This document shows positions 51,993 through 62,240 of a stretch of DNA of 64,000 nucleotides, piece after piece. This DNA comes from Ostreococcus mediterraneus. Taxonomy: Eukaryota; Chlorophyta; Mamiellophyceae; Mamiellales; Bathycoccaceae. The notes under the pieces are model-generated. The model saw only the letters and a list, made by a program, of their open reading frames with translations. It was not told the DNA's origin and did not search any database. The number at the start of each line of letters is the position of its first letter. Positions within the stretch are counted from its first letter, which is position 1. Position numbers and translations under genes: made by a program. The stretch covers positions 292,759 to 356,758 of the forward strand of contig WMKK01000004.1 of NCBI GenBank assembly GCA_012295225.1, in the 5' to 3' direction.

Positions 51993-53798
51993 TTAACCGA
52001 TCCTTTCTTCGACAAACAATGTAATCCTTGATCCCCATGCGGAAAATATCCACGGCTGCGTTTCATGAAATACACAGTCCGACGCACTGACAGTTCCCCC
52101 CACTGATTTCTCAGTGAGAACTTTCAGAGGCACTATAGTAGGTGTTCGCAATGTATCATTTGCCAATCGCCAGTGAAATATATGTGTTGATCCGGTGGAC
52201 AAAGTGGCATGAAAGAGCGGCAGTCTTTTATGAAAACTTGAGGCTACAACGGTTCCACTTGGCAACTGGATAACTTTGCTTGGAATTGATGATACTTCCA
52301 CATCGAACATGAAAAGTTTTGAGTCGTTTGTACCAACCATGATAGACCCATCGTACTCATTCACTGACAAACATGATATTGAACTATTCCCAGGTTTGAT
52401 TTTGTGTAATAAGTGCTGTTGACGAATATCGAAAATCCGTATGTGATATTGAGTAATAGTGATTAGCTTTGTTTCAAAAGGATGAAATAAAGCGTTGGAT
52501 ACTACATTCTTGTCACCACCGAATAAGACCTGCGTTGTGCGCGTGGCTAGTCTATGAACAAATAGCTTTCCCGTGTGTTTTGCTACAGTCAGAAAGTAGT
52601 CCCCTTTGGAGTGCCAACTGAGTTTGCTCACGTGACAAGTGTGTCGGATGACAAGGGATCCAAAGTCACCCTCACTCCATGCTTCGTCATGTGTTTCGCG
52701 ATTCTGATAATGGTGTAATACTGGTTTTAATGTGATTATGTGTACATTTTCTCCACTGCTCACTGCAACTTGTTGTAACGGACCTGGGCGCCAGGCTACA
52801 CATGCAATAGGTTCTGTGAAACTTAGTGTACGTAAACAACGACTGGATAAAATGTCCCATACTTTTAGACGACCGCCGCTACTTCCGGATGCGAGTAGCG
52901 TGCCCGTAGTATCTACTGATATGGAGCAAATTTCATCTTTAGAGTCAATATATCTTGTAGACGACAGTGTCGGGAACGGTTTTAAGTCCGCAGGGTTAGG
53001 AATACGTGGTAGAAGGGAATCAGGTTCCATTTGTAGGGTTTGTTTTTCTACTCTTGGACAGAGATAGAGATCTAAACACCGATTGAAACATTCCTTTATG
53101 AAGTTCGGATTTGCAGCAAGAGTGCGTAAAGATTTACGGCCATTTGAAACTAAATTTGAGCCGTCGAGGACATACTCGCTTGGTGCATTGTACGACTCGG
53201 CGTTCCCAGCCAATGCAGAGCGTGGTGCCCGACCAAAAGTCCTTCGGCACTTAAGACTCTCATTACTTTCGGGCGTCCCCCATATATCCAAGGTCAGTTC
53301 ATTCGTATGAGGACTTGATACTGATTGTTTGGGACTAGAAAACGACTTCCGCAGTCTGCGAACAAGCGCCAACACTTTTCGTGCCTCAAATCTTGAAGGG
53401 AGAAATCTTCTTTTGGGTTCCGCCGCTTGATTTTGATTCTGTGAGAAGCTCGATCTCTGTGTCGAAAACTCCACATAACCAGAACTTGGTAAAACGCCAC
53501 TTTCTAACTTCTGTAATAGTGCAATCTGAGAAGATGACAAACGCAGTTGTTGCCCACTAGTATCATAGAATAGTTGGCGCCAAGAGCTTCTATCATCTAT
53601 ATTGCGTAAGAGAGAATCTAGGCCATCTATTGCATCACTCCCACGTAGTTTTACCCCAGAACGCCCATAGCCTATGTGCTGTTCGTTGCGATACCACGCT
53701 CGAGGTACGTCTCCTATCGTATTTAGTAGCTCGTCACCGTCCGCTTGGTTATCAGACCCATTCGTAGTATGCGAACTGTAATCGTAAACGTGCCGCAT
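51993..53798 (-). CDS. BOP1: BOP1/ERB1 ribosome biogenesis WD40 protein
   Basis: About 601 residues from ATG 53798, one exon. The BOP1NT domain is recognisable: LLNTIGDVPRAWYRNEQHIG, QLRLSSSQIALLQKLESGVL, FGRAPRSALAGNAESYNAPSEY broken into its usual blocks, and RCLDLYLCPRVEKQTLQM followed by LLPRIPNPADLKPFPTL. Seven WD40 blades follow (for example LLASGSSGGRLKVWDILSSR). ERB1/BOP1 with NOP7/PES1 and YTM1/WDR12 forms the PeBoW complex for 5.8S/25S rRNA maturation. Shorter than yeast ERB1 (807) by loss of acidic N-terminal and linker regions. Confidence 0.9.
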   Translation of the reverse strand: MRHVYDYSSHTTNGSDNQADGDELLNTIGDVPRAWYRNEQHIGYGRSGVKLRGSDAIDGLDSLLRNIDDRSSWRQLFYDTSGQQLRLSSSQIALLQKLESGVLPSSGYVEFSTQRSSFSQNQNQAAEPKRRFLPSRFEARKVLALVRRLRKSFSSPKQSVSSPHTNELTLDIWGTPESNESLKCRRTFGRAPRSALAGNAESYNAPSEYVLDGSNLVSNGRKSLRTLAANPNFIKECFNRCLDLYLCPRVEKQTLQMEPDSLLPRIPNPADLKPFPTLSSTRYIDSKDEICSISVDTTGTLLASGSSGGRLKVWDILSSRCLRTLSFTEPIACVAWRPGPLQQVAVSSGENVHIITLKPVLHHYQNRETHDEAWSEGDFGSLVIRHTCHVSKLSWHSKGDYFLTVAKHTGKLFVHRLATRTTQVLFGGDKNVVSNALFHPFETKLITITQYHIRIFDIRQQHLLHKIKPGNSSISCLSVNEYDGSIMVGTNDSKLFMFDVEVSSIPSKVIQLPSGTVVASSFHKRLPLFHATLSTGSTHIFHWRLANDTLRTPTIVPLKVLTEKSVGGTVSASDCVFHETQPWIFSAWGSRITLFVEERIG

Positions 53799-54036
53799 AT
53801 GAACTTGGATGGTCCTATGTGGAAGCAGCACGGTGATGTGTTGGCTTTGCCGCGCTTCTTAGGTTTTCAAGTTTTGGAAGACAAACTGGTGGGTCGCGCC
53901 GCCGCGAAACAGTTGCAACGCCCGAGTGCGAATTTTGCTCCAGAAACTACCATAATATATTGATTAAAATATTGATTAACACTGGTCCTGGGGGCCAGGA
54001 TGTGAATAAACGAATTTGTTTATTTTCGACCTGTTG

Positions 54037-54882
54037 TATAGGTTAAAATTACTAAAACAGTTCTTGCAGTTCTTAACATTACTTAATATGGCGTTTTCAT
54101 TTTTGCGTATTTTTTATTGCAATTTTCTTCATGAGATGCGTCTCGTCGAGAGCGTTCGATTGCCGTCTTTTTCGTCGAAAACGGACCCCGATTTTGCGAG
54201 TTATGCCCGAAAATGTCACGACGGTTGGTTGAAATGAAATGCATCGATTAAGGTTAAGCGCCTTTGACGCCAGTCGACAGCGCGCACACGGCTCGGTCAT
54301 GGTTTAGGATTGCATGGATCGATGAAGAGTTTTGTTAGGTCGNNNNNNNNNNNNNNNNNNNNNNNNNNNNNNNNNNNNNNNNNNNNNNNNNNNNNNNNNN
54401 NNNNNNNNNNNNNNNNNNNNNNNNNNNNNNNNNNNNNNNNNNNNNNNNNNNNNNNNNNNNNNNNNNNNNNNNNNNNNNNNNNNNNNNNNNNNNNNNNNNN
54501 NNNNNNNNNNNNNNNNNNNNNNNNNNNNNNNNNNNNNNNNNNNNNNNNNNNNNNNNNNNNNNNNNNNNNNNNNNNNNNNNNNNNNNNNNNNNNNNNNNNN
54601 NNNNNNNNNNNNNNNNNNNNNNNNNNNNNNNNNNNNNNNNNNNNNNNNNNNNNNNNNNNNNNNNNNNNNNNNNNNNNNNNNNNNNNNNNNNNNNNNNNNN
54701 NNNNNNNNNNNNNNNNNNNNNNNNNNNNNNNNNNNNNNNNNNNNNNNNNNNNNNNNNNNNNNNNNNNNNNNNNNNNNNNNNNNNNNNNNNNNNNNNNNNN
54801 NNNNNNNNNNNNNNNNNNNNNNNNNNNNNNNNNNNNNNNNNNNNNNNNNNNNNNNNNNNNNNNNNNNNNNNNNNNNNNNNNN

Positions 54883-54956
<74 letters not shown>

Positions 54957-55257
54957 ATACGAGATGAAATGTCATAGTATTAGTATTGTTATCATCATTG
55001 TATTCTTTGTATTCGCGCACGCGCCGACGAGTAATCTCTTGTAAGGTTAAGAACTGTTTTTCCAGTCATTTCTGGATGCGCAAATAGACGCCGACGACGC
55101 CGACGACAAAATCACGCGAAATTTTTATAGCCCATGCAAACACAAACTTTATACGCGTGTGCAAAATTTCAAGTCGTTTGGAGTTCATTTACGTGGCCGA
55201 TTGCGGCGTTAAATGCGCTTAACCTTAATCGACCTGTTTTAGTAATTTTAACCTATA
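54037..55257. mobile_element. TIR element with TA flanks spanning an assembly gap
   Basis: TAGGTTAAAATTACTAAAAC at 54039-54060 is mirrored at 55234-55255, and TA lies outside both ends, as in Tc1/mariner-type insertions. A second inverted pair, CGATTAAGGTTAAGCGC (54244-54260) and its complement (55216-55232), shows that the left end has about 183 extra bases. The middle includes a run of N (54343-54882), so the core is unknown. Confidence 0.55.
54343..54882. other. Assembly gap (N run)
   Basis: 540 unknown bases. Nothing can be read from it. It lies within an inverted-repeat element, a usual cause of assembly breaks. Confidence 0.99.
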
Positions 55258-55445
55258 GTCACATTTTTTTGAAAATATTAGTCGCCAACTACCGGTAAAT
55301 TGTTAAAACAACCTCACGAATCAAAAACCGACTTTCACTGTTGGAGCACAATCTGAGTCCACGACTGAGTTTAGAGTTGTGTGACGCCGCAATTATGAAA
55401 CAGTAGTTGCAGGCCGTGGACTGATTAGACTTTCACTTTTGTGAT

Positions 55446-55900
55446 ATGTGCGCCAAAAATACCGCACAGTCGTTGAAATGGATAACTAGGCTTCAAACTG
55501 ACAGCAAGCGAACTGCTCAGACACGCCAATCTTTGCACCGTAATGCTAAAATGTATATGAAACATGTTCTGCCGCGCGCAACGTTTTCGCAAAACAATGT
55601 TTCAAAGCATTTCGTTGTATGTCACGCGTCGTCTGAATCGCTTGCGGCGCAGACACTAGTTGAGATCAAGGTTGCTTGTCTTGCAAGGTTCTTTCTTGAT
55701 ATTTTGTCTAAAATTACCGCAGGCGCCGCTGTACCAGGTGGGATCTAACATAATACGCGAGGATTACGATCCATTTGTCATACTGCTATGCGTGAATTCG
55801 ATTGCGATATGTAAGTTCTGCTCTAATTTACGTCTGTACCATTTTTGACGTGCGTCTTCAAGCTATTCTAGTACTTACTTTGCAGCTGAGAAAGAAATAA
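55446..55900 (+). CDS. Plastid-targeted one-helix membrane protein, three exons
   Basis: Exons 55446-55670, 55723-55810 and 55863-55900 join exactly to 116 residues. The N-terminal ~70 are rich in Lys, Arg, Thr, Ser and Asn without a helix and contain KHFVVCHASSES, a typical plastid cleavage setting. The mature part is short: LVEIKAPLYQVGSNIIRED, then YDPFVILLCVNSIAISILVL as one transmembrane helix, then TLQLRKK. This layout is that of the small thylakoid subunits. I could not assign it to a known photosystem, b6f or NDH subunit. Convergent with the IMP dehydrogenase gene (89 bp between the stops). Confidence 0.55.
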
Positions 55901-55989
55901 GAAAATTAGATGTTGATTGTTTGGAACGAATATTGGTAGTATACGCGTTATAGATGACCTAAAACTCATTAACTTATGTGCATATTAAA

Positions 55990-57708
55990 TTACCATGCGA
56001 CTTTTGTGTAGCTGTGCATATCGTGAATGCCACCTTCTCGTTGTGCTGCTCCAGTTCTCACTTCCATAGTAAGCTCACCAGTTGCGAGCAACTCGTGCAC
56101 CTTCGATAAACTGTTTGCACCGAGATCTTGAAAACCCTGCTTAACACCATGTGCAAGGTAGGGGATCATGGTTTTCACCGAGCCTTTATCTCGCACTGTA
56201 CCAGAAACGCCCTGAGCAACCTTGAGATGACCGGACTCACTCAAGTAACGCGAATCGCTTCCTTTCTTCATCGCATCTAAGCTTCCCATACCTCGATACT
56301 TTTTCACACGCACGCCATCTTGAAAAAAGTACTGTCCTGGCGCTTCTGTGCTTCCAGAAAACATAGAGCCACACATTGCAACACTCGCGCCAAGAGAGAG
56401 TGCTTTTACAATATGACCGCTGTTCTGTATACCTCCATCTGCAAGTATTGGTACACCGAAGTCTTTCGCTATTTGTCCAACCTTATAAACAGCAGTTGCC
56501 TGACCACGACCAACGGCACAGACCTCTTGAGTTGTGCAAATACTCCCAGACCCCATCCCAACTCGAAGGCCGTCTGCTCCCGCTTCAAGAAGACGTCTCG
56601 CTTGGTTCTGAGTGACAACATTACCAGCAATCACATCAACTTTAGGCAAATTATGCTTTAAAAACTTGATCATTTCTAACTGATATATAGAATCACCTTG
56701 CGACGAGTCAAGAATCAATGCATCGACACCTACCAAAGCAAGAGCCTCGGCACGCAAACGGTCAGCATCCCGCGTGCCAATGGCTGCGCCGCAAAGAATG
56801 CGTCCCTCTGTGTCCAAGGACGGTAATCCAGAAGGAGGTCTATTCAATTGATCTTTATAACTTGCACGAGTGAGTAACGCGACCAAGTTTCCTTGTTGAT
56901 CGACTATCGGAAGTTTACCATGCTTACTTTCCAAAAGAAGCCTTTCGTTCTCCTGCAAAGACTTGGTAGATGAACCTAAGACCAAGTCACTCACTGGCGT
57001 CATGATATCAGCAAGTGGTGTTGAGCGATCACGTACGAGTTCTGCATCCCGCGTGGTTACGAGTCCAAGCAAAGTTGAACCACACAAACCATCTTCAGAC
57101 ACGCACGCAGATGAAAAACCCCTGTTAGTTCTCAAAGCGTCCAGCTCGGAAATGCTCGAATCGGCGCGTAGAACAGCAGGTTGGGCAATATAGCCAGGTG
57201 TGTGGGCTTTCACTCTTCGCGCGTTCTGGACTTGCTCATCCAGCTTTAGGAAGTTTACATTTAGTATCTGACACTGAAAAAATATCTGTCAACTCACCGT
57301 CATGTTGTAGTGAAGAAAGCCCATCCCTCCAACTTCAGCCATCGCAATGGCCATTTCACACTCAGTCACTGCGCATGATGGTTATTATTAGGAACGACTG
57401 AAAGAATACGAGCATCATACCGGTGTCCATCGGAGAGCTCACGAGAGGCATGCGAAGTTGAATATTTCTACTCACACGCGTAGACAGATCAACCTAGTTC
57501 TATACGTTAGAGGCCATCGAGCAACTGAGGGATATCTACACACCTGATCAGCGGAGAAGTCGATGAATCCAGGATGGAAGATCACGTCATCGTACGTATA
57601 GCAGAAACCTACAAAAACGACTAAGAGGAACACACTTGAAAGTTGCTCCCGCGAAATCATACCTTGGTTGAAGAGGGTGGCGCCAGCAAAACCGTCGGAG
57701 GATGCCAT
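55990..57708 (-). CDS. IMPDH: Inosine-5'-monophosphate dehydrogenase, five exons
   Basis: ATG at 57708: MASSDGFAGATLFNQ, then GFCYTYDDVIFHPGFIDFSA, VDLSTRVSRNIQLRMPLVSS, VTECEMAIAMAEVGGMGFLH and a long exon from 57213. The CBS pair is present (LLGLVTTRDAELV ... ADIMTPVSDLVLG). The catalytic loop is GSICTTQEVCAVGRGQATAV with the active Cys, and the IMP site includes PILADGGIQNSGHIVKALSL and YRGMGSLDAM. It oxidises IMP to XMP, the committing step of GTP synthesis. Complete, eukaryote-like length (about 500). A transposon lies 120 bp upstream of the ATG. Confidence 0.95.
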
Positions 57709-57818
57709 GAATCGATTAATCAAATGTAAGCCGAACAATATCAGGTTGAGTGAACGAGTGAACTCCAGCTGCAGGTGCGAACGCGGGGTCTCCGAAGTGA
57801 AGTCGCCGCGCCTCTTGT

Positions 57819-58373
57819 CCGGAGTGCGGAAAAATTTATATATCGCCGCTTCAGAGGAGTCCCCCCGAGCTCGACGAGTCATGAACGGTCAAATATCACA
57901 ATACATTGTGTCTTTTAACACTATCAGATCATTACACCCCACCTGCTACCGGGTGTTTTCACCTTGCGAAAATTCGTGAAAAACAGTTTGACTAAACCCT
58001 ATATAGGGTTTGGAATACATCAGTTCAGTGTGACAGTGAAAGGGCAACTGCGATACAAATGATACAGCGGGCGCACGTGTGAGTGTGTTGACGATGCGTA
58101 ACTGCTTAATTTATGTAACGCGGAGTATATGTCACTGTTTGCGAGCGGCTGGTCGTCTAAAGTTTGCGTCGCGTCGCTCGATTTCACTCGTATTTGCCAC
58201 GTATCAAGTTTTTCACGAATTTTCGCAAGGTGAAAACACCCGGTAGCAGGTGGGGTGTAATGATCTGATAGTGTTAAAAGACACAATGTATTGTGATATC
58301 TGACCGTTCATGACTCGTCGAGCTCGGGGGGACTCCTCTGAAGCGGCGATATATAAATTTTTCCCCGGAGTGC
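57819..58373. mobile_element. Mutator-like non-autonomous element, sister of 1652-2581
   Basis: The element is 57828-58364 (537 bp). The ends read GGAAAAATTTATATATCGCC inward on each side, close to the ends of the 1652 element. CCGGAGTGC stands outside both ends (57819-57827, 58365-58373), a perfect 9-bp duplication. Read on the minus strand its inside matches 1800-2020, then jumps to the right repeat, so it is an internally shortened form. It contains AAACCCTATATAGGGTTTGG. No transposase. Confidence 0.9.
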
Positions 58374-58761
58374 GACTTAAATATATACACAAAATCGCGT
58401 AATATCGCGTAATTCCGTTAAATATTTGAAAATCCGTAGAGATGGACTAAACGTTTACGAATGATCACATGTACGAATACGTACAAAATGCGTGAAAACA
58501 TCTAGCAACAAGGTGTATGTGAATTTTTACTTGTTTTGTGGTACCGCAAGTAAAAACATCTCGAAAATAGCTATTATTGCCAACGTCCAACTTCGTCTTT
58601 AATTGCTTTTTTTTTCGTTTTTTTTGTTTCACAGAGTGTTTCCTCACTCCTTGAAACAGATCTGTGAAACAACGGTGTCCTTATAAAGTCCTATAAAGAA
58701 GCGTGCGCGCGAAACCAGATGTGTGCGCGAAACCGTGAGGCTTTAATTAAGACTGATTAAA
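58374..58761. other. Region upstream of the PhyH-like gene
   Basis: AAAATCGCGTAATATCGCGT near 58390 belongs to the dispersed small repeat seen near 17585 and 46010. A T-rich run lies at 58600-58630 and a TATAAAG at about 58683. No gene. Confidence 0.4.
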
Positions 58762-60009
58762 ATGTCCCTAACGCCGTATGAACTACAACTAGCTGTGTTG
58801 AAAGAATTGAAGGCCACGGGCGCAGACAAATGGACACTCAGTAGGGAGGCTGGTAAACTTAAGGAACTAAGATCCTCGTCAAAAAATAGTAAGAGGAAAC
58901 GTGAGTGTAGTTCTCCCGAGTTTGGCGAGACAAGTTCTTTGGCTGTTTATGAAAAACATTTTAGAAAAGTGCCTATTGATGATGATGGTTTTGTCGCGTC
59001 GTTCGACATCAAGCTTTTTGAGTCGCGCAGTACAGGAGTAGAATGTTCGAAGGCCGTGCTTAAATTTTTCCACGACTATGGTTTTGCTGTTTTCAGGAAT
59101 GTTTTGACAATACAGGAATGTGAGCAGACTCAGTGTGAAATATGGCAATACCTTGAAAGCAGCGCTCTTGGCTTCGAGAGGGATAATCCTGACACTTATC
59201 ACCACCTATCATCTCAAACCTATGGACTAGCTCCCGTTCCTGCTGTGTTTAGTCAACAGGTCGTCCGCAACCGATGCAACCCCAATGTTCTAAGGTCTTT
59301 TCAGTTGCTACTTCATGATGACGATTTACTCGTATCTCATGATCGGTGGTGTGCATACAGACCAACTCGTGACGTAAAAATCAACGGATTGTTGTGTGAC
59401 GTACCGAGTTGGAAAACAACTGAGAATTTGCACCTTGATCTTAATCCATGGACGTATTTTGATGATTCAAAAGCACTTGATGATGTTAAATACGAGCATC
59501 TTCGAGATTTTAGCAAGGAAATCAATAGTGTGACTCATAGTTCGGGTCCAAATGTACAAGGTGTGCTGGCATTAAATGATAACAAGGTTGACGATGGTGG
59601 CACTGTGCTACTTGCTGGTTTTCAAAACTGCTTTGATCAGTGGACTAAAACGATTGGAACAATGTCTGCAAGCATGCGTAGTAGAGATAAGCGTATTGGT
59701 CATCTTGTCTGGAGAGGAAAAGGGGCTGGAAGTTATAAATTCTCAGACGTTGACCCAATTCATGATCTTAAGCAAAGAATTACCATGCGCGCTGGCAGTT
59801 TGCTCATATGGGATCAACGCGTTGTGCACGGCTCGAATCATAACGATAGTAGTAACTTTCGACTTGCGCAGTTCGTAAAAGCTTTTAGACGTTCATCGAT
59901 GGGCGAGACACGCTTGAACTACCGGAGCAAACGTGTACGTGCAGAGCTCGAACAGCACAATTCAGCGCTTGGCATTAGTGCAAAGGAACGACGAGTACTA
60001 GGAATGTAA
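58762..60009 (+). CDS. Phytanoyl-CoA hydroxylase-like Fe(II)/2-oxoglutarate dioxygenase
   Basis: 415 residues, one exon. The jelly-roll fold has the facial triad: HLDLNPW supplies His-x-Asp, and the distal His is in IWDQRVVHGSNHNDSSNFR, with the 2-oxoglutarate-binding Arg in the same segment. FFHDYGFAVFRNVLTIQECE is the usual opening of the fold and VLALNDNKVDDGGTVLLAGF a core strand pair. The basic N-terminal 60 residues (SKNSKRKRE) could be a nuclear signal. Substrate unknown; proteins of this type in fungi and algae are poorly studied. Convergent with TGS1, 60 bp between stops. Confidence 0.75.
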   Translation: MSLTPYELQLAVLKELKATGADKWTLSREAGKLKELRSSSKNSKRKRECSSPEFGETSSLAVYEKHFRKVPIDDDGFVASFDIKLFESRSTGVECSKAVLKFFHDYGFAVFRNVLTIQECEQTQCEIWQYLESSALGFERDNPDTYHHLSSQTYGLAPVPAVFSQQVVRNRCNPNVLRSFQLLLHDDDLLVSHDRWCAYRPTRDVKINGLLCDVPSWKTTENLHLDLNPWTYFDDSKALDDVKYEHLRDFSKEINSVTHSSGPNVQGVLALNDNKVDDGGTVLLAGFQNCFDQWTKTIGTMSASMRSRDKRIGHLVWRGKGAGSYKFSDVDPIHDLKQRITMRAGSLLIWDQRVVHGSNHNDSSNFRLAQFVKAFRRSSMGETRLNYRSKRVRAELEQHNSALGISAKERRVLGM

Positions 60010-60069
60010 TATATATGATTGAGCATAGAACACGTGCATGTGTAACAAGTTTGTGATTCAACATGTTAA

Positions 60070-61033
60070 TCATAAAGCATTTAGCTGCATCAGAGTACCA
60101 AAATATACAGTGATGGCCTTCAGCTTGCCATTCAAGTAGTTTTTCTCAACCTTGATTGCACAGTAAAACTCTACATTCATATACCATTTACTTTCTAATA
60201 CTTACCTCAAAAGATGTTCCAAGACGCAGCAAGTCGCTTAAATCAATATTTCGTGGAAGATAGTACGCTACATTTGGCGTCAGCTGCAATGCGCATTCAA
60301 CAAGTTGTATGCCGTTCAAGTCCGAAAGCTGTATATCCGTTAATCTGTGCTGCTGATTCAAATATGAAGGTCCGCCCCATGGCGGCGATAAAAAAATTAC
60401 ATCGGTACGGACACGCGATAAATTTTGAACGATATCTCCACAAATAAAGTGAACATGGTTGGCAACTTGATATATCTCTGAGTTGCATCTCGCCTACAAA
60501 ATGCTTTAGTATGCGCTACGTGTCTACAACATGCCAGTCATGCAACTCACCAATTCTAAAGTATCAATTCTATTGTCGAAAGCGATAACATTGAAGCCTT
60601 TTGCAGCAAACTGAATCGTATTGCCCCCTACACCACAACATGCGTCCAAGATAGTCAACGTGTTGCGTTTTTCTGGATTCGTGAATTCCCAGGGAACAGC
60701 ACGTGTACATCTGAGTGCATGGTGCCGCGATAGAGCCTCGGGAGTAACAGAATACCATGCAGTGTGGTCCATTCGAACGCCGTGATCCCACAAGGAGAAA
60801 AAGCGCTGACGCTGTGCCCAATATTTTGACTGAATTATTTCGTGTTTGTCTGCTGTTGAAGTGCTAGGAGTCGTACAAATTGTCAACTCGTCGCACGAAT
60901 CATCCTGTGCGAACCGTTCCGCATCGGGCCGCAATGGGCCAGCATCTTCACACAAAGACTGTGTTAAAAGGACGGAGATGGGCGTTTTTAACGACCGTTT
61001 TTCAAGCACGCTGTACTTACGTGCGAACTTCAT
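60070..61033 (-). CDS. TGS1: Trimethylguanosine synthase TGS1, three exons
   Basis: Exon 1 (to 60543 or so) includes KYWAQRQRFFSLWDHGVRMD and AWYSVTPEALSRHHALRC, then the SAM site ILDACCGVGGNTIQFAAKGF and VIAFDNRIDTLEL. Exon 2 continues ARCNSEIYQVANHVHFICGD, DVIFLSPPWGGPSYL (catalytic SPPW) and NVAYYLPRNIDLSDLLRLG. Exon 3 is VEKNYLNGKLKAITVYFG and ends at 60070. TGS1 dimethylates the m7G cap of snRNAs and snoRNAs. It is little more than the catalytic domain, like the yeast enzyme. Start taken at the ATG 61033. Confidence 0.92.
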
Positions 61034-61092
61034 TCTTTTAGGGCGCTTCACGCTGCCGATAAAAGGCCTGTGTCATAATTAAGTGCAGCTGT

Positions 61093-61155
61093 GCGGCCAT
61101 AACTCAGTGGAGTGTCCGAGACGCCCGAGGCGGACTTGGTTCAAACGTGTTGGAC
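61093..61155 (+). tRNA. tRNA-like fragment (A and B boxes only), doubtful
   Basis: GCGGCCATAACTCAGTGG looks like the 5' part of a tRNA with a box A, and GGTTCAAACG 30 bases on like a box B. The acceptor and T stems do not pair (no TGGCCGC follows), so it is not a working tRNA. It could be a tRNA-derived SINE head or a decayed tRNA. Confidence 0.25.
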
Positions 61156-61660
61156 ATGTTTCAGCGATGTTTGTTTCGCGCGACCAAATCATGATGAAGC
61201 ATACATGAAAAATTGCATATTTATGAATATTGATATTCAATATGACACGGAATAATTCGGGCGGAATTACACGATACACGATAAATCTTTACTGCCCTTT
61301 CATATTTATGTTAAACATGGGCGGAGATTTCTCTGTGGGCTTTTCGTGTTTTACCATAAAAAACGCGTTCTCCCGATCGTCGTCGATGACGAGAATGCGG
61401 GCGATCGCGCTAAAAATCACCAAATCGACTTAAAAATCTTCGTAATGCGTTAAAAACGGAGTGATGGGTGATTTTCTGTTCTAGAAGAGGGTGCTCCACT
61501 CCCTGACTTCGCTGATAGGCAAGCGCGGAGCTCGCCACTGTGCACAACTCTTCTGAACGAAGGTATCGTAGTTTCTGCGCGCAACCTTCAATCTCGCGCG
61601 CACTTGAGATGATATGTCACATATTTCGGCGATAAAAATCGCTGCGTGAAACACCAGTTC
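61156..61660. repeat. Repeat-bearing stretch upstream of the RRM gene
   Basis: The region 61370-61440 (GCGGGCGATCGCGCTAAAAATC) recurs inverted at 63480-63545. GCGGAATTACACGATACACGAT near 61260 belongs to the small dispersed repeat. A palindrome ATTGATATTCAAT is at about 61228. No gene besides the promoter area. Confidence 0.45.
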
Positions 61661-61969
61661 ATGGAAAACAGAGTATACCGACTTTACGTTGGTGGTCTAC
61701 CTGCAAACGTCTCTATTGAGGAACTCCAGCTTCGGTTTGCACGATTTGGAGAAGTTCAAGAAGTACATATGCCAGATGAAAAATTTCCATCGTGTGCAGA
61801 TCGACCGGCAAACCGGGGGTTCGCTTTCATATCTCTGTGTACGACTGAAATTAAAGTGAAGAACTGTATAACGACTTATTCAGGGTGTTTATGGCGAGGA
61901 AGTAGGCTTCGCATCGCAAATGCTTTACCGGATTTCAATGAACGCTTTCAATTCAGACCACATGAGTGA
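61661..61969 (+). CDS. RRM protein, NOL8-like N-terminal domain
   Basis: 102 residues from ATG 61661: VYRLYVGGLPANVSIEELQL (RNP2 in LYVGGL), RFARFGEVQEVHMP, and RGFAFISLCTTEIKVKNCIT (RNP1 in RGFAFISL), then WRGSRLRIANALPDFNERF. A single RRM at the very start with KxCx..Y.G..WRGS.LRI is like NOL8, a nucleolar protein of rRNA maturation, which is much longer. The frame stops at 61967-61969; a splice into downstream sequence (donor GAGGTGACA) is possible, but from 62241 a transposon follows, so the rest may be lost. Confidence 0.6.
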   Translation: MENRVYRLYVGGLPANVSIEELQLRFARFGEVQEVHMPDEKFPSCADRPANRGFAFISLCTTEIKVKNCITTYSGCLWRGSRLRIANALPDFNERFQFRPHE

Positions 61970-62240
61970 GGTGACATTATTGCATGCGAGCAGATCAAAG
62001 TCGGGTACTTCTCTGCTTCCTAAACGTCAACACGTTTCTCAGGCTCGCTAAGCCCGACCTGTGGTCTTTTATGTACGCGTGCCCGTTGGATTCTCCACAT
62101 AATAGGCGGTAATCTGACTCGCGATCATTAGATGGAGTACCGGTGGAATGTCGCATTTATTCGTATAGTAAGCCTATGCGCGGCATTCAATACAACGACA
62201 AATTTTGCAATCAAATACATTCACATAAAGTATATTGACG

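Noticed and set aside
61093-61155. Functional tRNA
   Set aside because: Box-like words are present, but the acceptor and T arms do not pair in either order.
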